Notes: generated by a model from the letters alone, not told the origin. A stretch of DNA of 64,000 nt from Leuctra nigra (GCA_934045905.1 OW203769.1:28384817-28448816), one strand, 5' to 3'. Numbered from the stretch's first letter, positions 10,090 through 21,367 are shown. A program made the numbers and translations.

Positions 10090-11013
10090 TATTATCAACA
10101 CAGGTCAGAGTTTTTCTTCGTTCGAGCTGAAAATTTGCACAAATTTCTGTTTCAAGAACCTAATTTTTTTGAAATTCATTTATTGGTTAAATTTTAAATA
10201 AACATCTCCTGATAGGTTGAAAAATGAAAATGGTCTTCGATAATTCAGATCAAACTCATATTTTGCATGATCATTAAGAGGCAAACGGAAGCGAACGGGA
10301 ATCGCATGGTTCTTCAGAGCGGTTTTTTGAAATTGTGTCTTCACACTAAATAATTTTAAAAAATCATATAGAAACGACCCATAACAGCCTAATAGACTAA
10401 ATAATGCCGCAAACTGGAGTTCATTATGACCTCTGGTACGACCTCAAAGTGTTAAATACGATATTTTTCGTATTTAAGCACTAAAAAATAGTATATTTAA
10501 CACTTTGAGGTCGCACCAGAGGTCATATTGAACTCCAGTGTGCGGCATTATTTAGTCTATTAGGCTGTTATGGGTCGTTACTCTCTGATTTTTTAAAATT
10601 ATTTAGTGGGAAGACAAAATTTCAAAAAAAAACGCTCTGACGAACCGTGGGATTTCCGTTCGCTTGCGTTTGCCTCTTAAAACCAACATTGTCTCTTACT
10701 TTACAAATTTTCATCCCAATCATTTAAGAACGTATGAACTTATTAACATTTTTATTATCTGTCAGTAATGAAGTATCAAAATGAATATTTTCCAGTGCCA
10801 ATTGAATTGCATCTGATTTGCCCAGGATGCTTAGATGTTATTTTCAAGTTTCAATGAAAAGCATAATATTATTAAGTTGTGTTGATTGAGTGATCATATT
10901 TCAATTCAATATGATAGTATATGTATTCTGTGCGTTGTGTTCTCATTTCTGGTTCGAGATTTTGCACGTACCCGTGCTCGCTCATCAACGCGTTACACTG
11001 AGAGTTTTCCTCG
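10090..11013 (+). mobile_element. Helentron-like element, copy D (5' part missing)
   Basis: The body resembles copy F and the start of copy A (ACCAACATTGTCTCTTA...). The 3' end has the family hairpin but CTCG in place of CTAG at 11,010-11,013. A 399 bp TIR element interrupts it at 10,278-10,676. The 5' boundary is not recognisable. Confidence 0.5.
10278..10676. mobile_element. Foldback MITE with TTAA target duplication (piggyBac-like)
   Basis: A 399 bp element almost entirely made of two arms of about 190 bp, beginning GAGGCAAACG and ending CGTTTGCCTC. It is flanked by TTAA on both sides (10,274-10,277; 10,677-10,680). A related Helentron copy near 12,690 shows the empty site ATCATTAAGACCAACATTG. 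TTAA-specific duplication suggests mobilisation by a piggyBac-type transposase. No coding frame. Confidence 0.8.
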
Positions 11014-11138
11014 TAATTATGATAGATTGTCAAGGAACCTGACCAGCAGCCAATCTGTTTCGTTCAAATACCGTTTTATGATTTGTTGGGTGTACGTACC
11101 TACAACCAGGGACTGGTACCAGAAGCATTGAGATTTTT
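11014..11138. repeat. MITE fragment related to the TIR element at 52.0 kb
   Basis: The words CAAATACCGTTTTAT and GTGTACGTACCTACA match the right arm of the TIR element at 52,001-52,208. Only one arm is present here. No gene. Confidence 0.6.
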
Positions 11139-12109
11139 GAGCGAGCGTAGCGAGCGTCACCACTGTACTCTTAAGGCACTTTCTATGTATAGGTCTGTGT
11201 AGGTCAAAGCCTAGGTCAAACTGCTCAAGCAATCGATCTGAAATTTTGTACACATCATAAACGTAATCTATGAGGTCCCTGGGATCGTTTTTAAACGGGC
11301 TCCTGTGATTGGTTGAAATTTAAAAGAAATATCTTTCGATTGGTTGATCCGATCAATTTGAAATTTGGCAAAGTCATTTCAACCAACAATGTACCTAATC
11401 ATAATAAATTTCAGCCAAATCCTCCTATTGGTTCAAATTTAAAACCATTTTTACGGTGATTTTTGTAATTTAAACTAGAACCGATTGACCGACTAACTTA
11501 AAACTTCGCATGGTCATTGGTACCAACATTTAAGGTATATTTGCCAATTTTCAGTCTAATCAGTAGTTATTTTTAAAAGTTTGTGTCATTTTAGGTACAT
11601 TTTATTCCCTAATCTTGAAATATTTACTACATTTTCATCCCTGCCTTCTTTAAGCTTCTGCTCCAAGGCCTGTAGAGCAGCCAAGCGGTCCACAATTTAC
11701 AGTAAATCTAGCGCATATCAAATCGGATGCTGTATAAAGGACAGATCCTCTCAATTGGTTTAAGTATAAATAATATATTCTGATTGGTCGGCAATCAAAA
11801 TGTTCCGATTAAGTTCAAATTTTGCATGGTGATCGAGACCAACATAATCGAAAATTTTACACATTGTAAGCCCAATCAGTGAAGTATTAATTGTCATTGT
11901 ACGAGTTTAGTATGGATTGTCAAAAGCTGGAAAATGTATGTAGGAAAGTCACGACACAATGGATCTGATATTCATCCAGAGTATTTATATGGAGATTGGA
12001 AAGTTGCAGAGAAAATCGTATAGTGCCGTGTCGTCTATTGGCACTGGGGATGTTGTATGTCAATGTTCTGTGCTCGCTCATCAACGCGTTACACTGAGCG
12101 TTTTCCTAG
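11139..12109 (+). mobile_element. Helentron-like element, copy E (full-length)
   Basis: A 971 bp copy with both ends: GAGCGAGCGTAGCGAGCG at the start after a T, and the 3' hairpin, TTTTC spacer and CTAG at 12,106-12,109 before a T. The GAGCGAGC near the 5' end is the complement of GCTCGCTC near the 3' end, so the subterminal parts are inverted repeats. No protein frame. Confidence 0.75.
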
Positions 12110-12248
12110 TAGTTCTGAAAAGGCCATGTAGTGCAAGCGTATTTTGAAAACTTTTACAGACAGAACTTGAAGAGTAATCAAATTATTTTGAAAGACGTAA
12201 AATCTTGGGAACCACTTTATCACATCACGATGTCTATTTTTAATAATT

Positions 12249-13028
12249 GAGCGAGCGAAGCGAGCATTTCCTTTTGGCTCATCTGGCACGGACCACTTTT
12301 TTTTGTTACCTGACGATATAAAGATCAGAATTTTTCTTCGATCGAGCTGAAATTTTGCACACATGTAGAGACAATCTTTTCTGTTTGCAGACACCAAAAT
12401 TTTTTAAAATCCATTCATTGGTTAAAATTGAAATAAACATCTACTGATAGGTTAAAAAAGGAAAATGGTCTTCGATAAATCTGATCAAATTCATATTTTG
12501 GCTATACAGGTAAGAGTTTTTCTTTGATCGAGCTGAAATTTTGCACACATGTAAAAGCAACCTTCTCTGTTTGCAGACCATAATTTGTTTGAAATCCATT
12601 CATTGGTTAAAATTTAAATAAATATCTCCTGATAGGCTGAAAATGAAAACGGTCTTCGATAATTCAGATCAAACTCATATTTTGCATGATCATTAAGACC
12701 AACATTGTCTCTTATTTTACAAAATTTTATCCCAATCAGTTAAGAACGTATGAACTTATTAACATTTTTCATATCTGTCAGTAATGAAGTATCAAAATGA
12801 ATGTTTTCCAGTGCCAATTGAATTGCATCTGATTTGCCCAGGATGCTTAGATGTTATTTCAAGTTTCAATGTAAAGCATAATATTAGTATGTTGTGTTGA
12901 TTGAGTGATCATATTTCAATTCAATGTGGATGTATATGTTTTCTGTGCGTTGTGTTCGCATTTCCGGTTCGAGAATTTGCACGTCCCCTTGCTCGCTCAC
13001 CAACGCGTTACACTAAGCGTTTTCCTAG
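12249..13028 (+). mobile_element. Helentron-like element, copy F (full-length)
   Basis: A 780 bp copy. The 5' end is GAGCGAGCGAAGCGAGC after TT; the 3' end is the hairpin plus CTAG at 13,025-13,028 before T. A roughly 170-bp block of the body (AATTTTGCACACATGT ... TTTAAATAAA) is repeated twice in tandem in diverged form around 12,310-12,690. Confidence 0.75.
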
Positions 13029-13548
13029 TAGTTATTTGTCAACAAAGGGATGACTTGAAAATCTGGTCTTTTGTCTGTCAACAACGTCCATCCACACAAA
13101 TATCTACTCGATGCGATTCAATCACAAAAATATCAATACTGTTATTTCCTAGGAGTTGTGTGATTTCCCAAACTACTTAATTCTTATCACCTGTAATCTG
13201 AGTAGACCGTCATTGAACAAATGCTAATTAGACAATTCATGTATACAGATTTTCGTTTATTCGACAAATCTCAGGATTTTAATCAATCCGAGAGTGTTTG
13301 AATGATGAGCGTATTTTTTAAAATGCTTTTTCTTATAGAAAGTTGTATTTTTATTTGAAGAAGTACCAAAAAAATCAGTTTTAACAACAAAATCCTCCCT
13401 ATAACAAAATTAATATGAATTCACGTATTAGCTGGTTCGAAGTGTTCTAGTATTTAACAAGTGTTATTCTATTTGTGCACCATACTTAAAAAGTAACAGC
13501 TATTAGGTAATATTATACAATCCGTTAGGTGTTACAGTGAAATTTATA
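13029..13548. other. AT-rich stretch, no gene seen
   Basis: Nothing coding or repetitive beyond the adjoining element ends was recognised. It lies between the convergent 3' ends of copies F and G. Confidence 0.5.
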
Positions 13549-13922
13549 CTAGGAAAACGCTCAGTGTACCGCGTTGATGAGCGAGCACGGGTATACGTGC
13601 AAATTCTCGAACCGGAAATGCATACACAACGCACAGAAAACATATACATCCATATTGAATTGAAATATGATTCACTCAAAAAAGTATTTGCCTATCAGGA
13701 GATGTTTATTTAAATTTTATTTTTACAACGAATGGATTTCAAAAAAATTAGGATCTTCAAACAGAAAAGGTTGTCTCTACATGTGTGCAAAATTTCAGAT
13801 CGATCGATGAAACGGTGCAAAATCTATTGCTCCAGATAGCAGCCAAAACAAAAAACAAAAAACAAAAAAAACAGAGGTCCGTGTCAAAAGAGTAAAAAGG
13901 AGACGCTCGCTTCGCTTACTCA
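13549..13922 (-). mobile_element. Helentron-like element, copy G (internally deleted)
   Basis: Only about 375 bp, but both ends are present on the minus strand: CTAG and hairpin at 13,549, and GAGTAAGCGAAGCGAGCG at about 13,921. The middle is deleted relative to copy F. The terminal structures alone define the copy, which helps fix the boundaries of the family. Confidence 0.7.
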
Positions 13923-14989
13923 ATAATTTTTTATAATACAATTTTATGTATAATGTGTTTGATGTTTACATTTTTTCATTTTTCATAATGCAATTTTTGT
14001 GGAGTAGTGACGTTGTGACTGTGATTCTCAGTTATTTTCCGCTTTCTGTTACAAATGAATGTATCAAAGGTTTGATGGTTATAGGAGCTGTTTGAGTGTT
14101 TACAATAACAATCAAATATTTTCTGATCAATGATTCACACACTAATTAATATTAGATCAAATTATGTTGTCAGCCTTGACATCAGGATTCATTCAATTAA
14201 CCGATTTATTCCATTGGGAAGATTTATTAAATGCAAATGACATATAAATAGACTATCTCAACTTCATTTTAATATAAATTAATATTTAGATAAAATAATT
14301 TAAAATAATAATTAAATAATTCTGGAGTATTTAAATTAAATAGTACAACTACAAAATAACTTAATAGTTCGATCGACATAACAACATTGACTTCCTTATC
14401 TGTTTGATCTATCTGGGGCTGAGGAACACAACCCATTAATTCAGTCATCCCTCTGTTGACAAATAACTATGGGTTTGCTTTAGGCAACTTATCGAGCTTC
14501 GCTGTATGAGTGGTGGTATCATGATATTCTGTAAGGGTGAAGAATTAACATGACTTTCGTTGGCTGTACACCACACCCACCGGGGGTCAAAGTGCAGACA
14601 AGTGACCCTCTATCTCACTACTTACTAGTGACAAGTGATCACTTCAAATATGACCCTCTATCAAAAAAATATAGTCGCAGCAAGTCCGCAGTGGGGGGGA
14701 GCTCCCATCCTTATCTGGCGATGGACTATACTGGATTGGCCACATTTTTTTTTTTTTAAGTGAGAATAATGCAATATTCAGTACTTTTTTAGCTCATCTC
14801 TTTCCACATATCTGAATTCATTTTGAATGTACTTATAGTGCAGCCAAGTAATTTTATGTTCACAAATCATACTCTATGGACATTTATCTCTAAATAGAAA
14901 GTAAAATGAAGAAAATCTGAGCATATTTGATAATTTTGCAGAAGGTATACCTTTTGGTTGACAGGCCCTTAACTCTTGAAATTACAATA
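13923..14989. other. Intergenic AT-rich DNA, no gene called
   Basis: No repeat family or domain was recognised. A 69-codon frame at 14,550-14,759 ends in a poly-T-encoded phenylalanine run and lacks any motif. Direct words ACCCTCTATC occur twice near 14,600-14,660. Confidence 0.45.
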
Positions 14990-15664
14990 AATAAATGAAT
15001 AAATGGCTGAAATGATTGTGCTTACTTAAAATGTGCAAAAGTGTAGATATTGTTGGTCTTGATCAACATGCAAAATTTTAACTTAATTGGAACATTTTAA
15101 TTTTCGACTAATCAGAATATATTTTTTAAACAACCAATTGGAGGATTTGGCCTTCGTTCTGCATCCGAATTGATAAGTATGCAGAGTACTAAGTCTCTGC
15201 CATACATGCTTTGTAACGGAAGCATCAAGATGGCACAAAATAATAAAAATTCCAAACATAAATTTGCAAATATTTCAAGATAATTGCACAAAATGCCTTA
15301 AAAAACAATTACTTTTGAAGATAACTACAGATCAGACAAAATTGGTAAAAATACCTAACCTAAAATGTTGGTACCAATGGTCATGCGAAGTTTTAAGTTG
15401 ATCGGTTAATCAGTTCTAGTTTAAATTTCAAAAATTAGAGGACAGATGGTTTTAAATTTTAACCAATGGGAGGATTTGGCTGAAACTTTGTATGATTGGG
15501 GAAAATGTTAGTGGTAACGTCTTGTCAAAATTTAAAATTGATGAAACTTACCAATCGAAAGATGTTTTTTTAAAATTTGAACCAATCAATGGATCGTCAG
15601 TAACAGAAAAGAAACATAGGTCTGTGCCAAAAGAGCCAAAGGGAGACGCTCGCTTCGCTCGCTC
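14990..15664 (-). mobile_element. Helentron-like element, copy K (3' end missing)
   Basis: The minus-strand 5' end GAGCGAGCGAAGCGAGCG is at about 15,664. The body is typical (TTGATCGGTTAATC, GGAGGATTTGGC) but no CTAG hairpin is found near 15.0 kb, so the 3' end is lost. Not coding. Confidence 0.55.
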
Positions 15665-16142
15665 AATGAAAGTGTGTACAATTATCTATATTTTTTGGTA
15701 AAACTTTTTTTTTCTATATCTTAATTTGTGTGGAAACTAGAGACATTACAATGAAGATTTTGTCGAAAATTTAAAAATTTTGAGTTTGTCATTCGATACG
15801 GGATGAAAATTTGGCTAGACAAAAAAAACGTATACGCTTATTTAGATTAGAAACAATCCTAGCAAGTTTCATCAAAATCGAAAAGGGTCATCAATATTCA
15901 TTGGTCAGACTGACGTGAAATTACCCAATTGTTTTTTGATGGTACTTATAAGCTCACCTGAATTTTTGTGTTGAAAAACTGTATTATTTTTCTTATTTCC
16001 TTCTAGTTTACTTTTTCACTCTCAATCAGTAAAATGTCGAACTGAACTAACTTTTCTCTTCCACACTACTTTAGAATAATTGTTCGCGGTTCATTTAAGT
16101 ACTTTATTATGCTGATAATAAGGAATACCCTGTATATACTTT
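15665..16142. other. AT-rich stretch, no gene seen
   Basis: No feature recognised apart from A/T homopolymer runs. Confidence 0.4.
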
Positions 16143-16384
16143 TATATACCGGGTAGCCCAAAAAAACGCACAATTGGCGAGACATCGCTGTAACAAAACT
16201 ACTTTACAAATCGTACTGAAAATTTCAAATAATATAAACAACATACTTAGGTTTGATGTTTGAAAGTTTTAAATACATAACTTTTGTAGGAAAAAAGTTA
16301 CAGCTGCTAGAATTTGGTTGTCGAAAAATCGATTATACGTGCACAAAAAGCGCGTGTTCAGAAAACGGCCTTTCCCTGCTGAAA

Positions 16385-16520
16385 AATCTTAGCAAGATCT
16401 TGCTAAGATCTTGCTAAGATCTTGCTAAGATCTTGCCAAGATCTTAACAAGTTTGTGTTTCAAGATCTTGCAAGATCTTAGCAAGATCTTGCAAGATCTT
16501 AACAAGATTAGCAAGACATT
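16385..16520. repeat. CAAGATCTTG subterminal array, left
   Basis: AAGATCTTGCT units are repeated every 11 bp for about 70 bp, then become less regular. Each core is self-complementary. The mirror in the right palindrome arm is 33,998-34,045. Confidence 0.9.
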
Positions 16521-16653
16521 TCGCCAAATAAAACGTTAAAATTTCATAAAAAAATAAAATTTTCTATATTTATGAGTACTCATTTGCATTCGGGAAACCT
16601 CTTCTGTAGTAATGGACAAGGATTGATTAAACATTTCAATTATAAAATCCCTT

Positions 16654-16727
16654 GGAACCACCGTGTTTTGAACCTGCGATCTCGTGGTCCGTAGTCGAGC
16701 ATCTTACCGAGTAGGCCACCGGTGCAG
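16654..16727 (-). ncRNA. tRNA-like sequence (degenerate, A and B boxes present)
   Basis: The minus strand reads TGGCCTACTCGGTAAGATG, which fits a pol III A box, and about 45 bases later GGTTCAAAAC, which fits a B box. The anticodon-stem-like CTCG...CGAG is present, but the T stem and acceptor do not pair well. It is therefore a tRNA pseudogene or SINE head rather than a working tRNA. The mirror copy is at 33,789-33,860. Confidence 0.45.
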
Positions 16728-16952
16728 ACAAGACTAGGCCGCGCTAATAGTGATTATATTGAGTGTTCATATTATTTCAAGTGAACATATCTATATTATT
16801 TAGTGGATCATTAAATTATTATTAACATAATAAAATAGGAGAAACGATTTTATATTACAATTTATTTTATATATACGCTCGCTGTAGTATAATTACTATA
16901 GATTATTATACTAGGTGGTGTGGTGCAAATTTTCTACGTCAATAAGAATAAA

Positions 16953-17258
16953 TTCTGAAAAGTAGTGGTATCAAAAAATGGGCCAAGTCAAAACATGATT
17001 TTAAAAACCGAAATATACTTGGCGCATCGTTTTTTTAGGATATTAAGGTATATTATTTATATTTATTTACATTTGATTTTTGGCAAACACGTCTATATTA
17101 TTTATATACGATGCGCAAAGTATATTTCGGTTTTTAAAATCATGTTTTGACTTGGCCCATTTTTTGATACCACTACTTTTCAGTGCTGAATTTTTTAGAT
17201 TTCCTATATTTTTTTTAGTTGAGTTGAAGAGACTTGGCTGGTATTTTTACACGGAGTA
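16953..17258. mobile_element. Foldback MITE (CACTCCGTG family), copy 1, left end truncated
   Basis: Arms of about 95 bp (…AAGTAGTGGTATCAAAAAAT…; …GCGCATCG) are near-perfect complements around a loop of about 60 bp. The right end is GGTATTTTTACACGGAGT. The left arm stops at CTGAAAAG, so the outer 55 bp is missing. Copies 2-4 are complete. Short frames across it are artefacts of the hairpin. Confidence 0.8.
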
Positions 17259-17820
17259 TACCTTACTTTACGACAAATACTGTAGGTAGTAAAAAGTCAA
17301 TGAAGTACATACTTCAGAATATACTACTGTAAACTACAATATAAAACGGCTGTAGTAAACATACTGTAGATTACACTTTTCTTAACTACAGATACTATAG
17401 ATTTTCAATGAAATATATATACTATAGAACTTACTATAGTAAACCTATTTTGTATGTAGTCAAAGTACTCTAGCTACATACTTCGAATTACTACAGTGAA
17501 GTATGTTCCCTCTTTACTATAGAAAACTGCAGTAGGTATATATCGTCTGTAGTAAAAAACACTATAGTACATACTTTAAATTACTACAGTAAAGTATATT
17601 TACTCCAGAGTAAAAAACAGTCTATTTCAGCTGTAGTAAAAATATTGAAGTTTATACTTTAGTTTACTACCGATACTGTAGAATTTACTTCAGTAATCTA
17701 TGGTAGGTATTATGCAGTAAGTTTTTGCATGTACTTCAAGTACTATAGCACATATTAAAGTTTACTACACGTTATTACAGAATACTTTGGAATACTTCAA
17801 AATATACTATAGGAAATTTT
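17259..17820. repeat. TACTGTAGTAAA-type degenerate minisatellite
   Basis: Many variants of ACTACAGTA/TACTATAGTA at loose 20-25 bp intervals. The core is self-complementary. Mirror array at 31,555-32,105; a short related stretch at 33,416-33,605. Confidence 0.8.
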
Positions 17821-17827
17821 TCTAAGG

Positions 17828-18245
17828 GCCTTAGCAAAATCTTGGAAAAATCTTGTTAAGATCTTGGCAAGATCTTGATTAGGTCTTGTCAAGATCTTGA
17901 TTAGATCTTATCAAGAAATTACCAAGATCTTGAAAAAATCTTGTTAAGATCTTGTCAAGATCTTGATAAGATCTTATCAAGATATTACCAAGATCTTGGT
18001 AAGAACTTAGCAAGATCTTGTTTTATACAAGATCTTGGTAAGATCTTAGCAAGATCTTGTTTTATACAAGATCTTGGTAAGATCTTAGCATGATCTTGTT
18101 TAATACAAGATCTTAGCAAGATCTTAACAAAATCTTGGTAAATACAAGATCTTAACAAGATCTTAGCAAGATCTTAACAAGATCTTGGGTAATTCAAGAT
18201 CTTAGCAAGATCTTGCAAGATCTTGCAAGATCTTGGCAAGAATTT
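17828..18245. repeat. CAAGATCTTG subterminal array, right
   Basis: More than 25 AAGATCTTG cores, mostly 11 bp or a multiple apart, with longer sub-units including TTTTATACAAGATCTTGGTA. It ends 9 bp inside the CCCTGCTG end. Mirror: 30,982-31,545. Confidence 0.9.
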
Positions 18246-18450
18246 TCAGCAGGGTTGGCCCGCGACGTTGTTTCTTCAAAACCACTAACGATATCAAACT
18301 GACAATTTCAATTATAGTTCAACATATATTGCTATTAATTGTGTACAAATTTCAATCCATTTTGATCATTGGAAAAAAAATTGTGGTTTCTTGAAGTTGA
18401 GATAAAGAGCAGAGGTAAATTTCACAAGCTTTTTAACAAAAGATAATTTA

Positions 18451-18871
18451 AAAACGTGAAATTATCTCCCAGTGTTTCTGCGTTTAAGCTGAGCTTCAAG
18501 ATACCGTAACATTCGTTCCATCAAATCCAAATGTATTGAAATACACATTTAAAAAAAAATATCTTTCGATTGGCTGTTCCGATCAATTTGAAATTTTGAA
18601 AAGTCATTACGACTGTAGCGAACCTGCCGAGGTCTTTGCAATGCACCTGATTGCAAGTTATGTTAAAGATGTTGGTAGCGCGTCTACGTCCGAGAGGTCG
18701 TAGGCTTGATGTTAAAATCAAATCCCTGTCAATAGTTGCTTTTATAGGATTTATAAAGGATAGAAGTTTTGACGTAGGAATTAGATCACTGATAAGTCTG
18801 ATTGTAAAAACTCACCAATACTATTTTTGAGAATGTAGGTTTCTTTGGAAAACTTCCATGGAGTCAGGATG
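18451..18871. other. Mixed repeat remnants, no gene
   Basis: A short piece of Helentron-like body (18,545-18,620, AAATATCTTTCGATTGGCTG) lies in otherwise unrecognised DNA. Mirrored at about 30,350-30,780. Confidence 0.5.
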
Positions 18872-19215
18872 ATATGAAGGGATGTGTGTTGTGAAAAATA
18901 TCCTAAGAAACCTACTTTCTCATCATTCGAGCTGAAAAGCAACTCGTTCAGTCGAGTAAAAGAGGGTTGCGCACGCAGGTGCAAAGAGACATAGTGACAG
19001 CATCGTCACCGGTGGTATGACGGTTCGTAGAAGCATTTTCTACCTTCATTCCATTCTCCTCGGAGATCTCTAACCCTCATCAGTGTGTTGTGTCTAATGT
19101 CCGTCCGTCCGATCGGGTAGCTCAGTTGGTAGAGTTCTCGCCCGGCAAGTGAGAGGTCCCGGGTTCGAGCCCCGGTTCGGTCGGATATTTTTCACAACAC
19201 ACATCCCTTCATACA
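18872..19215. repeat. 346 bp inverted-repeat unit carrying a tRNA-like gene
   Basis: TATGAAGGGATGTGTGTTGT (18,872 on) recurs inverted at 19,184-19,215. The tRNA-like sequence abuts the right arm directly. This arrangement resembles a small mobile unit with a tRNA-derived part. Mirrored in the right palindrome arm at about 30,012-30,356. Confidence 0.6.
19111..19183 (+). tRNA. tRNA-like gene, cloverleaf intact; possible Ala(GGC)
   Basis: All four stems form in 73 nt: acceptor GATCGGG/TTCGGTC (with G-U pairs), D stem GCTC/GAGT, anticodon stem CTCGC/GTGAG with loop CCGGCAA, and T arm CCGGG-TTCGAGC-CCCGG. The A box (TAGCTCAGTTGG) and B box (GGTTCGAGCCC) are good. Anticodon by position is GGC, but base 33 is C instead of the near-universal U. 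That, and its place inside a repeat, argue for a tRNA-derived SINE head or pseudogene. Its twin is at 30,045-30,117. Confidence 0.55.
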
Positions 19216-19325
19216 ATACTATTTTTAATGTTCTTTTGTCGATGGTACACTGATTTAACAATATTAAAATAACTTTTATATTAAAGAATGAAACTATAAC
19301 TTTGAAAAACTTTTGATATATTATT

Positions 19326-19480
19326 GAACTTCTGAATGACTTTATCTGAATGACTTTAAGTGAATGATCAATTTACGAATGACCACTATGTGAATGACGA
19401 ATGACCAATTTATGAATGACCGATTTAGACTGTACGATCTTGAATTAATGAATGACCAATTTACGAATGACCACGAATCT
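19326..19480. repeat. GAATGACC minisatellite
   Basis: About ten GAATGAC(C/T) units spaced 10-25 bp. Mirrored at about 29,750-29,905. No gene in 19,216-20,040. Confidence 0.8.
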
Positions 19481-20090
19481 AGTGATTCGTGTGTTTTTAT
19501 ACTAGGCCTGTTTCAGGTTGTAACACGTGAGATGTTCAAACATTATTACATGATGTGTTACTCTGAACCATGACCCTTGTGAACGTGAGAAGTGTCAATC
19601 TAGTCAGTGATTAATATATTTATACTGATGTCATTAAAAGTGTCATAGAAATCTATGTCACGTGACTGAATTAAATGTTAGATAAATGACTTTGATTGAT
19701 AGAACTCAACTTTATTTGAAGTTACAATTACAATATGAAGTTACACATAGATTAGTGAAGTTTCTATTTTTATGATAACCTATAATAAAGATTAGTTATG
19801 TAACTCTAATCTTTGCCTGAATAGAGTATAGATATGAGTTGACATAAGAATCGACAATAGTCTGGAATAACAAGTTCAAGGCATTGATGATCAATAATTA
19901 CGCAATGGCAGCTTCGTTACACGACCAACATTGTCCTAATCTCACAAAGTTCCAGCTTGGTTAAAAATTAAAACCATAATTTCAGTGATTTTTGAACTTT
20001 TAAACAAGAACCGTTTGTCCGATCATTTTAAAACTTTGCATGGTCATTGAGATCAACATTGTCTTTTTTTTGCAATTTTCATGTGTTTAA

Positions 20091-20395
20091 ATCTAGTGGA
20101 GCGGTCGCTCCACGCCAGCCAAGTCGTACGGCGCGCACACTCTCATACGTCAACATACCGATCAAACCTAAAGGCTGTAGCAACCCCTACTTTTACTGTA
20201 AGCATCAAAGTGGCTTTTTCGGCCTACTGGGTCATAAAAATGGAAAATGTCACATTGTTGTGAAATATCTTAATTTCGAGCTATGGGCCACCCCACCACA
20301 TATACCAAATTTGGGAACAATACGTAATGCCGTTTGCGAGCTGGAGGACCGTGAAAACCGTGAAATTGTACGGCTTTCTTCAGATAATGATTATC
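20091..20395 (+). repeat. Hairpin-ended repeat (GTGGAGCG hairpin) with open frame, copy a
   Basis: One end is ATCTAGTGGAGCGGTCGCTC. From there the plus strand is open for about 100 codons, including SGAVAPRQPSRTARTLSY, YFYCKHQSGFFGLLGHKNGK, LNFELWATPPHIPNLGTI and a C-terminal ELEDRENREIVRLSSDND. Equivalent codons recur in the other copies (28.8, 33.1 and 63.5 kb; the C-terminal part at 25.6 kb). I do not recognise the protein. It may be a captured exon or a piece of an element ORF. Confidence 0.6.
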
Positions 20396-20406
20396 CCCAT
20401 AAAAAA

Positions 20407-20783
20407 CACTCCTTGTAAAAATACCAGCCAAGTCTCTTCAACTATAAAAAAAAAGAAGAAATCTAAAAAATTCAGCACTGAAAAGTAGTGATATCAAAAA
20501 ATGTGCCAAGTCAAAACATGATTTTAAAAACCGAAATATACTTGGCGCATCGTGTATAAATAATATAGACATAGGTATATGCAAAAAGTCAAATGTACCT
20601 AAATATAAATATTATACCTAAATGCCCTAAAATAAAACGATGCGCCAAGTATATTTCGGTTTTTAAAATCATGTTTTGACTTGGCACATTTTTTGATATC
20701 ACTACTTTTCAGTGCTGAATTTTTTAGATTTCTTCTATTTTTTATAGTTGAAGAGACTTAGGCTGGTATTTTTACACGGAGTG
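20407..20783. mobile_element. Foldback MITE (CACTCCGTG family), copy 2, complete
   Basis: Ends CACTCC(T/G)TGTAAAAATACC and complement. Arms of about 145 bp and a loop of about 85 bp. The arms include TTCAGCACTGAAAAGTAGTG and AACCGAAATATACTTGGCGC. Not coding. Confidence 0.85.
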
Positions 20784-20819
20784 TCATTTATTTTATTTTT
20801 TATTTTTTATTTTATTTTA

Positions 20820-21367
20820 AATCGGAGCAACAATGACTTATTCCTTTAAAAAAATAAGCTATTTCCGATTTGGATACTAAGAAAAGTTGCGTTTGGTACT
20901 AAATAATGCTTAAAATGATATTCCATAAAGAATAGCGAAAGCACCGTTCCAAACAGTCCAGCCGTTTTCAAGATATGGCATCACTTCCGGTTTAGGAAAT
21001 GGCGGCTGAAATCACTGCCACCAATAATTTATTTATATAAATGTTTTGTATCAGTATAAGACTTCTGAATATGTAGTTATTGCAGTAAGAGGTGATTAAA
21101 GTCTGATTCTTCATTTTTATGACGTAATTTCCGGTTTTGTTAATAATATATTTCTTTTTTGACAATTGATATTTCATATACAGGACGGTCTGAATTGATT
21201 GGCGCAAATTTCGTTCCGATCGGTCAAGCCGTTTTGAGATATGACGTCACTTCCGGTTTCAAAATGGCGGCACAAAAAATTAATAAGGACAATGTATCAT
21301 CAGGCAGACGAGCTGTATATGTGGTGAAAATTTCGTGTCAATCGACCCAGCCTTTTAGGTTCCCTTA
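20820..21367. repeat. CTTCCGGTTT-containing repeat unit (body of hairpin-ended family)
   Basis: Two sub-blocks each carry CGGT..AGCCGTTTT.A.ATATG.C followed by TCACTTCCGGTTT. A diverged copy at 32,540-33,100 runs directly into a hairpin-ended repeat, so both are probably parts of one longer element. Mirrored at 27,868-28,415. Short frames here are not genes. Confidence 0.6.

Larger units (their letters stand above)
16374..18254. mobile_element. CCCTGCTG-TIR element with CAAGATCTTG subterminal arrays
   Basis: The ends are CCCTGCTGAAAAAT and, complemented, CCCTGCTGAAAATTCTTG. Inside each end lies an array of the 10 bp palindrome CAAGATCTTG (16,385-16,520; 17,828-18,245). Between the arrays are a tRNA-like sequence, a foldback MITE and a TACTGTAG-type minisatellite. 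Flanking bases are TTT on the left and TT on the right, so a TT duplication is possible. No transposase. The related 14.2 kb element at 47,739 has a TA duplication. Confidence 0.6.
16143..18450 (+). repeat. GGGTGGCCC-family repeat, interrupted by a 1.9 kb insertion
   Basis: The left part (16,143-16,373) starts GGGTAGCCCAAAAAAACGCA and contains AAAAAGTTACAGCTGCTAGA. The right part (18,255-18,450) continues with ACTAACGATATCAAACTGAC. The related minus copy at 35,070-35,455 has these parts contiguous, so 16,374-18,254 is an insertion. A third copy starts at 41,443. No protein; type of repeat unknown. Confidence 0.65.

Noticed and set aside
12249..13028. Classical Helitron (TC start, A/T flanks) for the GAGCGAGCG family
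   Set aside because: The 3' CTAG fits, but no copy starts with TC after an A. Flanks are T on both sides, so a Helentron-like assignment is preferred.
16385..18245. CRISPR array from the CAAGATCTTG repeats
   Set aside because: Repeats are 10-11 bp without unique spacers, the setting is clearly eukaryotic, and no cas genes are present.
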